The notes: a model not told the origin generated them from the letters alone. A stretch of DNA of 64,000 nucleotides from Vibrio coralliilyticus ATCC BAA-450 (GCF_000176135.1 NZ_ACZN01000016.1:806001-870000), one strand, 5' to 3'. Counted from the first letter of the stretch, positions 54,287 to 63,318 are shown. Program-made: numbers and translations.

Positions 54287-56686
54287 TCAGTTTGAACAAC
54301 CTCTTCCGTTCGGTATTCCATTACCAGAAAACTCAACTCTTAAACGCTCGACCGAGTTCAGATACTGATTATTATCTACATTGTTATGATCAAAATTGTT
54401 AAGTGTGACGTTCCAGTTAGTGAACGGTGTTGGTTCGAAGTAGGCGTATGCGAATTTATCTGATAATGCCCCATCGGTTATGATGCTGACCTGATTGCTT
54501 AAAGCGTCGTCAAGACGGTAGTAGAAGGCACGTGTCAGCGGATTCGCGCTGAACTTAAAGTCTTCACGTTCAAATCGGTCGTAATAGATACCACCATTTG
54601 AGATGCTCAGGTTGAACTGCTTGCCATAAGGAAGATTTTCACCCTCAAAGAAGACACGGATCTTATCGAGTCTAACTCGGTCAAACGCACAGAACTGAGA
54701 TTGTTCGAGTGGCACATTGAAATTAAATTCTCCCGTTTTCACCAAAGCTGCGATTTGTTCCGGGTCATCAACGATGAAGTTGTCGATGTTGAAATCCTGT
54801 GGTGCTGGCTGGAATCGATTCAGAGCATTGACGTACTCGTTTTCAATGGCTGCTAAATCAAACTGATAGTCAAGATAGGTTTTGTTCAGGCTTGGTTTAA
54901 TGTCGCTGTCTTTAAGTGCCCAATATTCATAGGCTGCGACGTAGTTTGAAAGTGCTACAAACATAGGTCGTTTGAAGTGGAGCGAAACACGTGCCAATTC
55001 CTGCTCAACTTTCTCTAGTGCATTGCTGTCATCAGAGGCATTCGCAATGAGCTGATTCAGACGCTCTTTCTGATTAATGGTCACTTTACGTGTTAAAAGG
55101 AGATCAACCAGCTTGGCTTGTTCCTGAACAAGATTGAGCTGTGAAGCGTTAATTGCTTTACCAAGCAAAACCTGTTTTTCCAACTCAAGCAGGTAGACTC
55201 GTGCCCCTTTAATGCCAAGAGAATCCGCGTAGCGTAGGTTACTTCTAACCTCTGCTATCATAAGGTCCCAGGCCAAGTTACTTTCATTCAAAGAAGGCAC
55301 CGCGAAATCGAAAGAATCCATCGTTTCCGAGATACGCTGCATCTTAATTGTGGATTTCACTTCAGTTGTCAGAGACGCGATACCCGCGACTGTTTTTGTA
55401 ATGCTATCGATAATACCTGTCACATTCTTTACGTTAGTCACGAGGTTTTTAGCTTTATCAAGAGCTTCTGGTGTTTTAGCCAATTGTTCGGTGACATCGT
55501 TTATGCCTGACAAGTTACCCGTAAACACGCCGCTGACCGCGCTACCAATTTCTGCGATGGCTTTGAATATTGCTAACGCCGCGTTAAGCTGCTGCTGAGT
55601 TTTCCATACTTCAACGCCATAGAGGTAATCACTGCGAGCACTTAAAGCGGTGAGTTCTTGAGTTTTGTACTGGCTTTCCACCTCAGTGACACTATCAAGC
55701 AGCTTGGCAATGTTTTGTTCTGACTGTTCAACAACAGCGTTCTGAGATTGTAAAACATCTTCGATATTGCCTAGTGCGAGTTGAGCGTTTTCAATCTTAT
55801 CTTCAACCCGAGTATTTCGGTCCGCAACGACATCGCGTTTTTGCTCAAAAGCGATCATCGCATCAAGATATGCTTTGTATTTGTCCTGATAGAGTGAACG
55901 ATCAAGGTAAGGAACGAAGTTGTCAGAACGACTGCTCAAATCAGTAAACTGTTTGAACGCAACGGTTTGTAAGTACAGATCAGTCAGTATTGGATCATCA
56001 GATACTGTCGTGCCTGCATTACGCATACTACGCTCTACCCAGTTCAGCAAGGCTAGGCTAGTCTGAGGCTGTTCATCATACAGGCTGATGGCCATATCGA
56101 ATGAACGGTTCACAATGTCTGAAAACTGCGATTTTGCAAGCTGGAAGTTGGCGGCAAGGTCATCGGCAAGCTGTTGTTTGATGTAATGCTCGCCAGAGAG
56201 AATAATGGAAGTACCCGTACTTTCGCTGATTCCAATTGTGTCGGCAGTTACGCCTCCTTCTGGGGTGAAAGCGAGTACATTAAATGGCGTTTCCATTTCT
56301 TCTGCGATAACGGTAATTGAAGCCGCCGCACCTTGCTGACCCAGGACGAAAGTAGGGACGCCAGAACCAACAATTTTACGTGCAAAGATAACAATGTTCT
56401 GGTTATTCATCACCAGGTTGAAGTTATCGGTGACTTCAAGAGTATCGGCAAAGATATACACTTTAGTGGGTTTAGTTTGATACAGATTTTGCTGTGTTAC
56501 CCATTCTTTAAGATTAACGTACAGATCAGAAGTTGAACGAGTGATTGGGTCCGTTTTTGAGTATGGGCTATCAAGCCACTCCGGGTACTGTGTGTTTGCA
56601 GGCAGGTTATTGATGTCTAGCCAGTCAGAGGCCATAACCCCATTCGATACTGCTGCGGTAACAGCAAGTGCAAGGATTGTTTTCAT
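54287..56686 (-). CDS. Large secreted protein, putative partner of an alpha-pore-forming toxin
   Basis: 799 residues with a Sec signal (cleavage near GVMA, residue 19). Residues about 75-170 look beta-rich; about 280-345 is strongly helical/coiled coil; a hydrophobic stretch LNAALAIFKAIAEIGSAVSG lies at 367-386; another helical block runs to about 640. The last 150 residues are beta-rich (RLDKIRVFFEGENLPYGKQF). The coiled coil/hydrophobic hairpin/coiled coil layout matches the ClyA/Xax type of alpha-pore-forming toxin, and its neighbour is XaxA-like, but XaxB proteins are about 350 residues. No clear family assignment. Only two cysteines near the C-terminal domain plus one at the end. Confidence 0.65.
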   Translation of the reverse strand: MKTILALAVTAAVSNGVMASDWLDINNLPANTQYPEWLDSPYSKTDPITRSTSDLYVNLKEWVTQQNLYQTKPTKVYIFADTLEVTDNFNLVMNNQNIVIFARKIVGSGVPTFVLGQQGAAASITVIAEEMETPFNVLAFTPEGGVTADTIGISESTGTSIILSGEHYIKQQLADDLAANFQLAKSQFSDIVNRSFDMAISLYDEQPQTSLALLNWVERSMRNAGTTVSDDPILTDLYLQTVAFKQFTDLSSRSDNFVPYLDRSLYQDKYKAYLDAMIAFEQKRDVVADRNTRVEDKIENAQLALGNIEDVLQSQNAVVEQSEQNIAKLLDSVTEVESQYKTQELTALSARSDYLYGVEVWKTQQQLNAALAIFKAIAEIGSAVSGVFTGNLSGINDVTEQLAKTPEALDKAKNLVTNVKNVTGIIDSITKTVAGIASLTTEVKSTIKMQRISETMDSFDFAVPSLNESNLAWDLMIAEVRSNLRYADSLGIKGARVYLLELEKQVLLGKAINASQLNLVQEQAKLVDLLLTRKVTINQKERLNQLIANASDDSNALEKVEQELARVSLHFKRPMFVALSNYVAAYEYWALKDSDIKPSLNKTYLDYQFDLAAIENEYVNALNRFQPAPQDFNIDNFIVDDPEQIAALVKTGEFNFNVPLEQSQFCAFDRVRLDKIRVFFEGENLPYGKQFNLSISNGGIYYDRFEREDFKFSANPLTRAFYYRLDDALSNQVSIITDGALSDKFAYAYFEPTPFTNWNVTLNNFDHNNVDNNQYLNSVERLRVEFSGNGIPNGRGCSN

Positions 56687-56730
56687 TTTTATTTCCTTAT
56701 GAGGTGCTACCCAAGCAAAATTTTGAGTAG

Positions 56731-56769
56731 CCTTTCCCGCACCCGGCGCGTAAGCGCGGGTGGGGAAGG
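56731..56769 (-). promoter_or_regulatory. Intercistronic hairpin between the two toxin-like genes
   Basis: Long GC-rich imperfect stem (CCTTTCCCGCACCCGGCGC against GCGCGGGTGGGGAAGG, tip TAA) in the 127-base gap. No T-run follows on the minus strand, so it may reduce but not stop read-through, or protect the upstream mRNA. Confidence 0.55.
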
Positions 56770-56813
56770 TATTTAGGGACTGAATCCCGTTATTGGTTTA
56801 CGCCGGAATTGGG

Positions 56814-58049
56814 TTATTCGGCTTTTTGTATGTATGCGTTGTTAGCGAATGTTTTGGCTTTTTCGCTGATACTGTTCCAGTTTTGCTCTGCAACTGCGGT
56901 GTTTGCCATCGCTCCCGCTGCGGCAAGAACAGCATTAGATTGTAGAATTTCAGTATTTGACTCAGCAGCTTCAAGTGCAACGATCAGTGAGTCGAAGTCG
57001 GTATTCATCTTCTGCCAGTGCAGCTTTAGCTTGTTGACATAAGGGATCGCATTCTCGATTTTGCTTGAAATTATGTTGATGCTTTCCGTTGAACGAGAGT
57101 ACGAGTTGTAGATCTTCTGAGTAGTAGACAGTTGAGCCTCAAGCACCTTTGCTTCGTCTTGAAGCTGATTACGAAGCTTTCTTGCTTTCTCTGCTTTGTC
57201 ACCGTAAACACCCATGATAGGAACCGCCACCGCCGGGAACCAAGCATAAGTGACGGCTGTCGCAGCAACAGTCACATAGTGATCGTAATCTTTATTAAGT
57301 TGGTCGATGCGGTTGTTCAGGTCATTTACTCGCTGCTGCAGTGCACTGCCATCATCTTCCAGATAGCCGCTATGAGTGCTCTTCAACACATCCAGTTGTA
57401 ACTTCTGCTCTTCAATCTTGGTAGCGAAAGTCAGCAAGTCTTCACTGGCTTTTTCTACCTTCTGTTGATTATTCACTGAGAAGTTCTTCAGCGCGCTTAA
57501 GTACGCGATAGAAAGCTGGCGTGCTTGCTCTACAGCCTGAACATCTGCCGGCAGTGGCGAAATAGACTTGGTGAGGATGACAGTCAGTTGATCGCTCAAT
57601 GGATCGATCATGTACTTTTGAATGTCATTGTAATTGGATAGCGACAATGCCAAATCGACGATGTCAGGATAAAGGTCCTCTTTCCAGTAAAAGGCCTCTG
57701 CGTGGACTTTGCCGTATTGTTCCATCAACGCTTTAAAGTTTGAGAACGGGACATCATCAGCGATATCGAACGCTGATTTCATGCTCGCTTCTGTGATCGG
57801 TAAAGAGAGAGCGCCTTCGACGTATGTTTGAATCTGGAACCATTCTTTCTGATTAAGAACAAACTCGTCTGTATCCAAGTCAATAAACGCACCGTTTTCA
57901 CCCATAATGGTGTCGTAACTGATCTGGCCGATTTGCTGCTCAGCAGAGTTTGGAGTCAGTGCCTGATTTGACGTAGAAGCCTGTACACCAGCGGCGATTA
58001 AGCTTAAACAAAGTGTTGATAGCAGAAGTGGCTTTTTTATGTGTTTCAT
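56814..58049 (-). CDS. XaxA-like subunit of an alpha-xenorhabdolysin family toxin
   Basis: 411 residues, close to the length of XaxA. A Sec signal peptide (to about residue 24), absent from typical XaxA, is followed by a segment like the family's (FVLNQKEWFQIQTYVEGALS, LPITEASMKSAF). A coiled coil (about 190-255) precedes a hydrophobic hairpin (residues 258-281: VAATAVTYAWFPAVAVPIMG within it) and a second coiled coil (about 283-350). This is the architecture of membrane-inserting alpha-pore-forming toxins. First gene of a two-gene unit. Host target and whether the product is lytic are unknown. Confidence 0.68.
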   Translation of the reverse strand: MKHIKKPLLLSTLCLSLIAAGVQASTSNQALTPNSAEQQIGQISYDTIMGENGAFIDLDTDEFVLNQKEWFQIQTYVEGALSLPITEASMKSAFDIADDVPFSNFKALMEQYGKVHAEAFYWKEDLYPDIVDLALSLSNYNDIQKYMIDPLSDQLTVILTKSISPLPADVQAVEQARQLSIAYLSALKNFSVNNQQKVEKASEDLLTFATKIEEQKLQLDVLKSTHSGYLEDDGSALQQRVNDLNNRIDQLNKDYDHYVTVAATAVTYAWFPAVAVPIMGVYGDKAEKARKLRNQLQDEAKVLEAQLSTTQKIYNSYSRSTESINIISSKIENAIPYVNKLKLHWQKMNTDFDSLIVALEAAESNTEILQSNAVLAAAGAMANTAVAEQNWNSISEKAKTFANNAYIQKAE

Positions 58050-58662
58050 TCTAATACCTTATTCTTATTTGTACTCGACCCTGCCATTTAAAGCATTTTA
58101 TATAGCAAAAAGAGTTGAGTTTTATATTTCTAGCAAGCTGTGTTGTTTTAATATGGTTTTTTATAAGTTTGTTTTTTATTACCTCCGTCAAGCATTTTGG
58201 CTAAATCTATAGCAATGATATCGATTAGAATGCGTTATTGATCACATAAAATATAATTTTCTGATCAATGTTTGTTCGCACTATTTTTAGTAATATTTAA
58301 ATTAGTAAAAGTTAAATAAATGGCAGGCCAGATAAATAAAGGTCTCAATAGTTATTAACTCATAAAAACAAAAGCTTAAGTGATAGATTTGTTATTCTAA
58401 ATTTTTTAATAATTTATTTTACAAACGCATGTTTTAAATAACTGTATATCTGTAAAATATTTGTGGTTAATTGTTTGGTGATTTATTTAAATAAATCATT
58501 GTTGGAACAAATTGCCCAAATAAATCTCCAATAATTAGATAAAAGAGTTAATAGTTAATTTTCGGAAGAGAGGAGAATAATTTAACAACGTTAGCCTGTG
58601 TACGTTCGTACTCAAATTCCGAAAGTAGTGCGCATGTTTAGTTGATGAAGATACCGATGAAG
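58050..58662. other. AT-rich promoter region of the toxin-like pair
   Basis: About 610 very AT-rich bases with no gene recognised. It should hold the promoter of the minus-strand toxin-like genes. An inverted repeat lies at 58237-58269. Confidence 0.55.
58237..58269. repeat. Inverted repeat upstream of the toxin-like pair
   Basis: ATTGATCA (58237-58244) and TGATCAAT (58262-58269) are exact inverted repeats around an inner AAAAT-ATA-ATTTT dyad. About 190 bases upstream of the XaxA-like start; a candidate regulator site. Confidence 0.55.
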
Positions 58663-58679
58663 CGAACCACTATGGTATT
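58663..58679 (+). promoter_or_regulatory. NtrC-like site, distal
   Basis: CGAACCACTATGGTATT shares the ACCA-N3-TGGT core of the NtrC consensus TGCACCA-N3-TGGTGCA. It is centred 21 bases (two helical turns) from the better proximal site, the usual spacing of NtrC dimers. Confidence 0.5.
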
Positions 58680-58683
58680 GCGA

Positions 58684-58700
58684 TGCACAGAGTTGGTGCG
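58684..58700 (+). promoter_or_regulatory. NtrC-like site, proximal
   Basis: TGCACAGAGTTGGTGCG matches TGCACCA-N3-TGGTGCA in 11 of 14 defined positions. Centre at about -86 from the predicted sigma-54 start of nasA. Confidence 0.68.
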
Positions 58701-58751
58701 ACTGAGAAGTGGTTGAAATGGTAACTTATTGAATTATTTAAAATCCTAGTA

Positions 58752-58767
58752 TGGCACTGGTTTTGCT
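58752..58767 (+). promoter_or_regulatory. Sigma-54 promoter of the nas operon
   Basis: TGGCACTGGTTTTGCT fits the sigma-54 consensus TGGCAC-N5-TTGCW with both the GG and GC doublets at correct spacing. Start of transcription expected near 58778. Confidence 0.8.
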
Positions 58768-58812
58768 CGTGTTCAAAGTCGCGAGTTAGAAAAGAATGTA
58801 CAACAACGTCAC

Positions 58813-58860
58813 GGGCAATGGAGCCTCCTTCACTAAAGCAGTGGAGGAGGCTTTTTTATT
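58813..58860 (+). promoter_or_regulatory. nas leader: hexaloop hairpin overlapping an intrinsic terminator
   Basis: A 12-bp stem (GCCTCCTTCACT 58823-58834 with AGTGGAGGAGGC 58840-58851, one G-U) followed by TTTTTTATTT ends 24 bases before the nasA ATG. The left arm can instead pair with GGGC (58813-58816), making a hairpin with hexaloop AATGGA, which has A at position 1 and G at 4 as in RNA sites of ANTAR antiterminators. The two folds exclude each other. A second upstream hexaloop hairpin, usual in ANTAR sites, was not found. Confidence 0.75.
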
Positions 58861-58874
58861 TCAAGGAGTGAGTG

Positions 58875-61472
58875 ATGACAACGGAATGTATAAAGACAGC
58901 CTGTCCATATTGCGGAGTTGGCTGTGGGGTGAAAGTCGATAAAGGGAAGATTGTAGGTGACGATGCGCATCCTGCGAACAAAGGGGCGCTTTGTGTGAAA
59001 GGTTCAGCGTTAGCTGAGAGCCTCAATATGCCGTCTCGTTTGCTTTACCCTAAGTTCAATGGCAAAGAAATCAGTTGGGATGAAGCGACAGATGTGATTG
59101 CAGAAGCCATGAACAACTCAATACAAACGGAGGGTCCTGATTCTGTAGCGATGTATGTATCGGGCCAGCTTCTGACTGAAGATTATTATGTCGCAAACAA
59201 GCTGATGAAAGGCTTCGTTGGCAGTGCAAACATTGATACCAATTCACGGCTTTGCATGTCTTCCGCGGTAGTGGCACATAATCGTGCGTTTGGGGAAGAT
59301 GTGGTGCCGGTCAACTATAGCGACCTAGATAAAGCTGAGCTCATTGTTATATGCGGCGCGAATACCGCATGGACGCACCCAGTTATCTTTAGACGTATCC
59401 AACAAGCAAGAGAAAAGAACCCAAAGCTGAAACTCGTGGTGATTGATCCTCGAAAAACGGTAACGGCTCAACAAGCGGATCTTCATCTTTCTATCCCCAA
59501 CGATGCTGATATCGCGCTTTTCGACGGACTTATAAGGCATTGTATTGACACTGGTTGCTTGGATACTGAATTTATTGAGCGGAACACTTCAGGCTTCAAC
59601 CAGTTAGCGGAAAAGCTGAAAAACTCCAAATTCACTCTCGCTCAACTGAGCGATACGCTCGGTATTGATAAACAATCACTGCTGACATTTTATCGCTGGT
59701 TCAGCGAAACGCGTAAAGTAGTTACGGTGTTTTGTCAGGGTGTAAACCAGTCACAAACTGGTTCAGACAAAGGTAATGCGATCATTAATGCGCATTTAGC
59801 CACTGGCTCTATTGGTATGGAAGGCGCAGGACCGTTTTCGATTACTGGCCAGCCCAATGCCATGGGTGGGCGTGAAGTTGGCGGGCTGGCCAATCAGCTG
59901 GCGATTCATCGCGGCTTCGACCAAGAATCGATTGACGTTATCAAAGCGTTTTGGCGCTCACCTGATATTGCGACCAAACCGGGATTGAAAGCAGTAGAGA
60001 TGTTTGAAGCAGTTGAACGTGGTGATATCAAGGTTATCTGGATCATGGCGACGAATCCCGTGGTATCCATGCCGGATCATGACTACGTCCGTCGAGCATT
60101 GGAACGCTGCCCAACGGTCATTGTTTCTGACATCACGCCTGATTCGGATGTTGCGAAATACGCCAATCTCCTTTTGCCGGCCGCTGGCTGGGGAGAAAAG
60201 CAGGGCATGGTCACCAATTCAGAAAGACGCATAACTCGGCAACGTCGATTTATTCAACCACCTGGGTGTGCTAAGCCAGACTGGCAAGCGATTTGTGAAG
60301 TGGGCAAGAAGCTTTGTGAGCGAATGGAAATAGCAAACGGATTTGGTTTCTCCAATGAGGTGGAAGTATTTAGAGAGTTCTCCGCCATGACAGGATTAAA
60401 TCAAGACTCATCGCTGATGCTTGATCTCTCTGAACATGCAGATATCTCCGAACAAGAATATGACGACTGGCGGCCGCAACAGTGGGGTAAAGACCAGCCA
60501 TTTTCAGATGGAAAATTTAGCTTTCCTGATGGCAAGGCAAAATTTGTTGTCAGTGACCAGCTGCCAGAAGCTCAAGATCCGCACTGGTGGCTCAATACAG
60601 GTAGGCAGCGAGACCAGTGGCATACAATGACACGAACAGGGCACATTGCTCATCTGGCTGCCAGCGAATTGGAGCCTACAGTTTATATGAGCCAATTATC
60701 CGCCGATCTATTAGGTGCTAAAAAGGGTGAGTTGGTTAGGGTCGTGAACGGTGACAACAGCATACTGGCTAAAGCCACGATTGAAGACACCCTGCCGATA
60801 AAACAGCTGTATATGTCGATGCATTGGGCTGGAGATTATGCTGGAAATAGTCAAGTTAATGCGGTGGTAAGCCGCTTAGTCGACCCTCATTCTGGGCAGC
60901 CAGCTTTTAAGTCCAGTCGTGTTGAAGTATTGCCAGAGAAGATTGCTAGCTACGGTTTGTACATTGGTGCTCAGTTCTCTAAAGAGTCTTTTGCTTACTG
61001 TGCATTTCAGGCGGAAAAGCAGTCTGGCATTTGGCGATTTGCTAATACAAAACGCGTATCCAAGTCTTATGGTCAGAAATCTAACCAACAGAGGATCATG
61101 CTTGATCTGCCAGTAGGCTGGCTGGCTTTTGATTATGAAGAGACCTCAAGTTGCCGTATTGTCACTTCTATCCTTGTTGTCTCCCCTAAGCCTGTTGAAA
61201 TTGACTACACCAAACTGATTGATTTGATGGGTAAACCACTGTCATTTGCTGAGCTAATTGCGGTTGCTTCGAGTGAGAAGTCCAGCCAACTGGTATGTAG
61301 CTGTTTTCGAGTTAGCGACAAACAGATTACTTCTGCTTTGGAGAGCGGTCGTTGTCACAATGTTTCCCAATTACAAAATCAGCTCAAATGCGGCACTAAT
61401 TGCGGCTCGTGTATTCCTCAGGTTGAAGCGTTAGTGAATAAGCATAGTGCTAAGACAGCAGTGATGAAATAA
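58875..61472 (+). CDS. nasA: Assimilatory nitrate reductase catalytic subunit
   Basis: 865 residues. Reduces nitrate to nitrite in the cytoplasm with a molybdopterin cofactor. The N-terminus has a [4Fe-4S] motif (CPYCGVGC, residues about 10-17), followed by molybdopterin oxidoreductase segments (FCQGVNQSQTGSDKGNAI, GPFSITGQPNAMGGREVGGL, ATNPVVSMPDHDYV) and a C-terminal BFD-like [2Fe-2S] domain (CSCFRVSD ... CGTNCGSC, about 810-855). AAGGAG is six bases before the ATG at 58875. No nitrite reductase (nirBD) or transporter genes lie upstream; they may be elsewhere. Confidence 0.94.
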   Translation: MTTECIKTACPYCGVGCGVKVDKGKIVGDDAHPANKGALCVKGSALAESLNMPSRLLYPKFNGKEISWDEATDVIAEAMNNSIQTEGPDSVAMYVSGQLLTEDYYVANKLMKGFVGSANIDTNSRLCMSSAVVAHNRAFGEDVVPVNYSDLDKAELIVICGANTAWTHPVIFRRIQQAREKNPKLKLVVIDPRKTVTAQQADLHLSIPNDADIALFDGLIRHCIDTGCLDTEFIERNTSGFNQLAEKLKNSKFTLAQLSDTLGIDKQSLLTFYRWFSETRKVVTVFCQGVNQSQTGSDKGNAIINAHLATGSIGMEGAGPFSITGQPNAMGGREVGGLANQLAIHRGFDQESIDVIKAFWRSPDIATKPGLKAVEMFEAVERGDIKVIWIMATNPVVSMPDHDYVRRALERCPTVIVSDITPDSDVAKYANLLLPAAGWGEKQGMVTNSERRITRQRRFIQPPGCAKPDWQAICEVGKKLCERMEIANGFGFSNEVEVFREFSAMTGLNQDSSLMLDLSEHADISEQEYDDWRPQQWGKDQPFSDGKFSFPDGKAKFVVSDQLPEAQDPHWWLNTGRQRDQWHTMTRTGHIAHLAASELEPTVYMSQLSADLLGAKKGELVRVVNGDNSILAKATIEDTLPIKQLYMSMHWAGDYAGNSQVNAVVSRLVDPHSGQPAFKSSRVEVLPEKIASYGLYIGAQFSKESFAYCAFQAEKQSGIWRFANTKRVSKSYGQKSNQQRIMLDLPVGWLAFDYEETSSCRIVTSILVVSPKPVEIDYTKLIDLMGKPLSFAELIAVASSEKSSQLVCSCFRVSDKQITSALESGRCHNVSQLQNQLKCGTNCGSCIPQVEALVNKHSAKTAVMK

Positions 61473-61483
61473 AGGGGCATAAG

Positions 61484-62365
61484 ATGAAATACGATATCAA
61501 TCTAAGGGAAGGTTCATATTCAGATTTGAATGGTGCAAGCTTCAGCGAACACCGTCAACTGTATAACGATTCTTGTAAGCTACACAAACTTGACCGCTAT
61601 CGAACAAAAGGAAAAGTCTATCTAGTTGGCGCTGGCCCAAATGACCCTGACTTACTGACCGTCAAAGCGTTAAAACTAATTAAGCAGGCTGATGTGGTGG
61701 TTTACGACCGCTTAGTCAATCGAGAGATCTTAGATCTAGCAGAAAAGGCCGAGAAACTGATCTATGTAGGTAAACGCTGTGGTCAGCCTAGTTTAAAACA
61801 GGAAGAAATCAGTCAGATTTTGGTGGATTTAGCAGAGTCTGGTTACATGATCGTGAGGCTTAAAGGAGGCGATCCTTTTATTTTTGGTCGTGGTGGTGAA
61901 GAAGGGCTACTGCTGGCGCAAAACAACATTGATTATGAAGTAGTACCTGGCATCACCGCCGCAATTGGTTGTGCAGCGGCGTCCTACATACCATTGACGC
62001 ACAGAGCGTTGGCCCGAAGCGTGACGTTTGTGACGGGGCAAGTCGTATCAGGCGCGCTACCTGCTTGGGCTCAACTCGTATCGTCTGGGCAAACGTTGGT
62101 GTTTTATATGGGATTGGAAAAGGCCAGTGAGATACAAGATGGATTGCTCTGTCACGGTATGAGAGATGACTTTCCTTTAGCGGTAGTAACACACGGGTGT
62201 AGCTCTCAGCAGAAAGTCCATGTATCAAGCTTAAGCCGCCTAGCAAGTCTGTCAGAAGCGCTGAAAGGTGTGAGTCCGGCATTGATTATCTTGGGGGAAG
62301 TCGTCACACTTCGTGAACAACTTAACGCGACCGTAGAGTCGGTGATTTCTCAAGAGGTAACATGA
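61484..62365 (+). CDS. cobA: Uroporphyrinogen-III C-methyltransferase (siroheme pathway)
   Basis: 293 residues. GKVYLVGAGPNDPDLLTVKA (SAM binding) and VRLKGGDPFIFGRGGEE are diagnostic. It makes precorrin-2 for siroheme, the cofactor of nitrite reductase, so its place beside nasA is logical even though nirBD is not seen. An N-terminal extension of about 41 residues precedes the conserved domain, unusual compared with simple CobA; AAGGGG at the ATG supports the long start. The stop overlaps the next gene by four bases. Confidence 0.93.
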   Translation: MKYDINLREGSYSDLNGASFSEHRQLYNDSCKLHKLDRYRTKGKVYLVGAGPNDPDLLTVKALKLIKQADVVVYDRLVNREILDLAEKAEKLIYVGKRCGQPSLKQEEISQILVDLAESGYMIVRLKGGDPFIFGRGGEEGLLLAQNNIDYEVVPGITAAIGCAAASYIPLTHRALARSVTFVTGQVVSGALPAWAQLVSSGQTLVFYMGLEKASEIQDGLLCHGMRDDFPLAVVTHGCSSQQKVHVSSLSRLASLSEALKGVSPALIILGEVVTLREQLNATVESVISQEVT

Positions 62366-63318
62366 GCATAATTCAGGAATGTATTCGAACGGTGGGTCGA
62401 GGTGAACGAGGCCGTAAGCCACTGACGTTTGATCAAGCTTTTCACGTCATGGATGATTACCTTGATGGACGATGCGACGATGATCAGATGGCTATGCTGC
62501 TGATGCTGATTCGAGTGCAAAATGAAACTCGTCAGGAAATTGCTGGCTTCGTAAAAGCATTTCAATCTCGCGTGCCTAACATTGGCGCCGATATTGATTG
62601 GCCATGTTACGCAGGTAAAAGAAAAGCCGCGGGTAAACCATGGCATCTGTTGGCAGCGAAAATACTGGCTGATAGTGGCAGAAAAGTGCTCTTGCACGGA
62701 TATCATGATAGGCCCGCTGGGCGAGAGCATGCAGAAGATTACCTGAGTGTGCTGGATGTCAAAAAGGTTGAGTCCGCTGAGCACGCCAAGAATGTGCTCC
62801 AAGAAAGCAACATTGCATACTTACCACTCAAGTATTTCGCGCCTCAAGCTGAAACCATGATTGGTTGGAAAAATCGCTATGGTTTACGTACCCCGATTAA
62901 CACCGTGGTGAGAGCGCTAAACCCAGGTGGTGCCAAGATTGGCATTCGTGGCAGCTTTCACCCCGGATTCCAGCAGTTGCATGCCGAGGTAGAGAGTGAA
63001 ATCGGGCTGACTCGTCATGCGGTTGTGTCCTTCAAAGGCCAATCTGGGGAGTCCGAATATAACCCTAAGGTCAGTCAAACGGTTTGGATGAGTACGCCTT
63101 CCGGTGTGGAATCGCACTATTGGACGGAACAAATGCTCACAGACATTCCATTGCCTGATGAGTGCCCGTTATGTACGCCAGAGGAAGAGCTGAATATGAT
63201 GGCAAACACCGTTGTTACCACAATGGCTAGCATTCTGTTTGCTGAAACGGGCGATAAAGACAAATCCTTTGAACAAGCGTATCAGCTATGGTCAAAACAT
63301 TGTGAGTCTCGCTCATAA
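62362..63318 (+). CDS. TrpD2/YbiB-like glycosyltransferase-family protein
   Basis: 318 residues with the anthranilate phosphoribosyltransferase fold: helical N-terminal part (LTFDQAFHVMDDYLDGRCDD) then the catalytic-like domain (GRKVLLHGYHDRPAGREHAE; YGLRTPINTVVRALNPGG). TrpD2 proteins lack anthranilate transfer and YbiB binds nucleic acids. Members often sit in nas operons, but their role there is unknown. ATGA overlap with cobA shows coupling. Confidence 0.85.
   Translation: MSIIQECIRTVGRGERGRKPLTFDQAFHVMDDYLDGRCDDDQMAMLLMLIRVQNETRQEIAGFVKAFQSRVPNIGADIDWPCYAGKRKAAGKPWHLLAAKILADSGRKVLLHGYHDRPAGREHAEDYLSVLDVKKVESAEHAKNVLQESNIAYLPLKYFAPQAETMIGWKNRYGLRTPINTVVRALNPGGAKIGIRGSFHPGFQQLHAEVESEIGLTRHAVVSFKGQSGESEYNPKVSQTVWMSTPSGVESHYWTEQMLTDIPLPDECPLCTPEEELNMMANTVVTTMASILFAETGDKDKSFEQAYQLWSKHCESRS

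Noticed and set aside
58630..58719. An open frame ending in NHYGIAMHRVGATEKWLKW looked like the tail of a decayed gene upstream of nasA.
   Set aside because: The same bases hold two NtrC-like dyads at helical spacing before a consensus sigma-54 promoter; regulatory DNA explains them better, and there is a stop shortly upstream and no start.
58766..58785. CTCGTG/CGCGAG hairpin considered as the first ANTAR hexaloop hairpin of the nas leader.
   Set aside because: It overlaps the sigma-54 promoter, mostly upstream of the predicted start, and its loop lacks the A1/G4 pattern.
62350..62802. 150-codon minus-strand open frame in the trpD2-like gene.
   Set aside because: Antisense shadow of a well-supported coding sequence without its own ribosome site.
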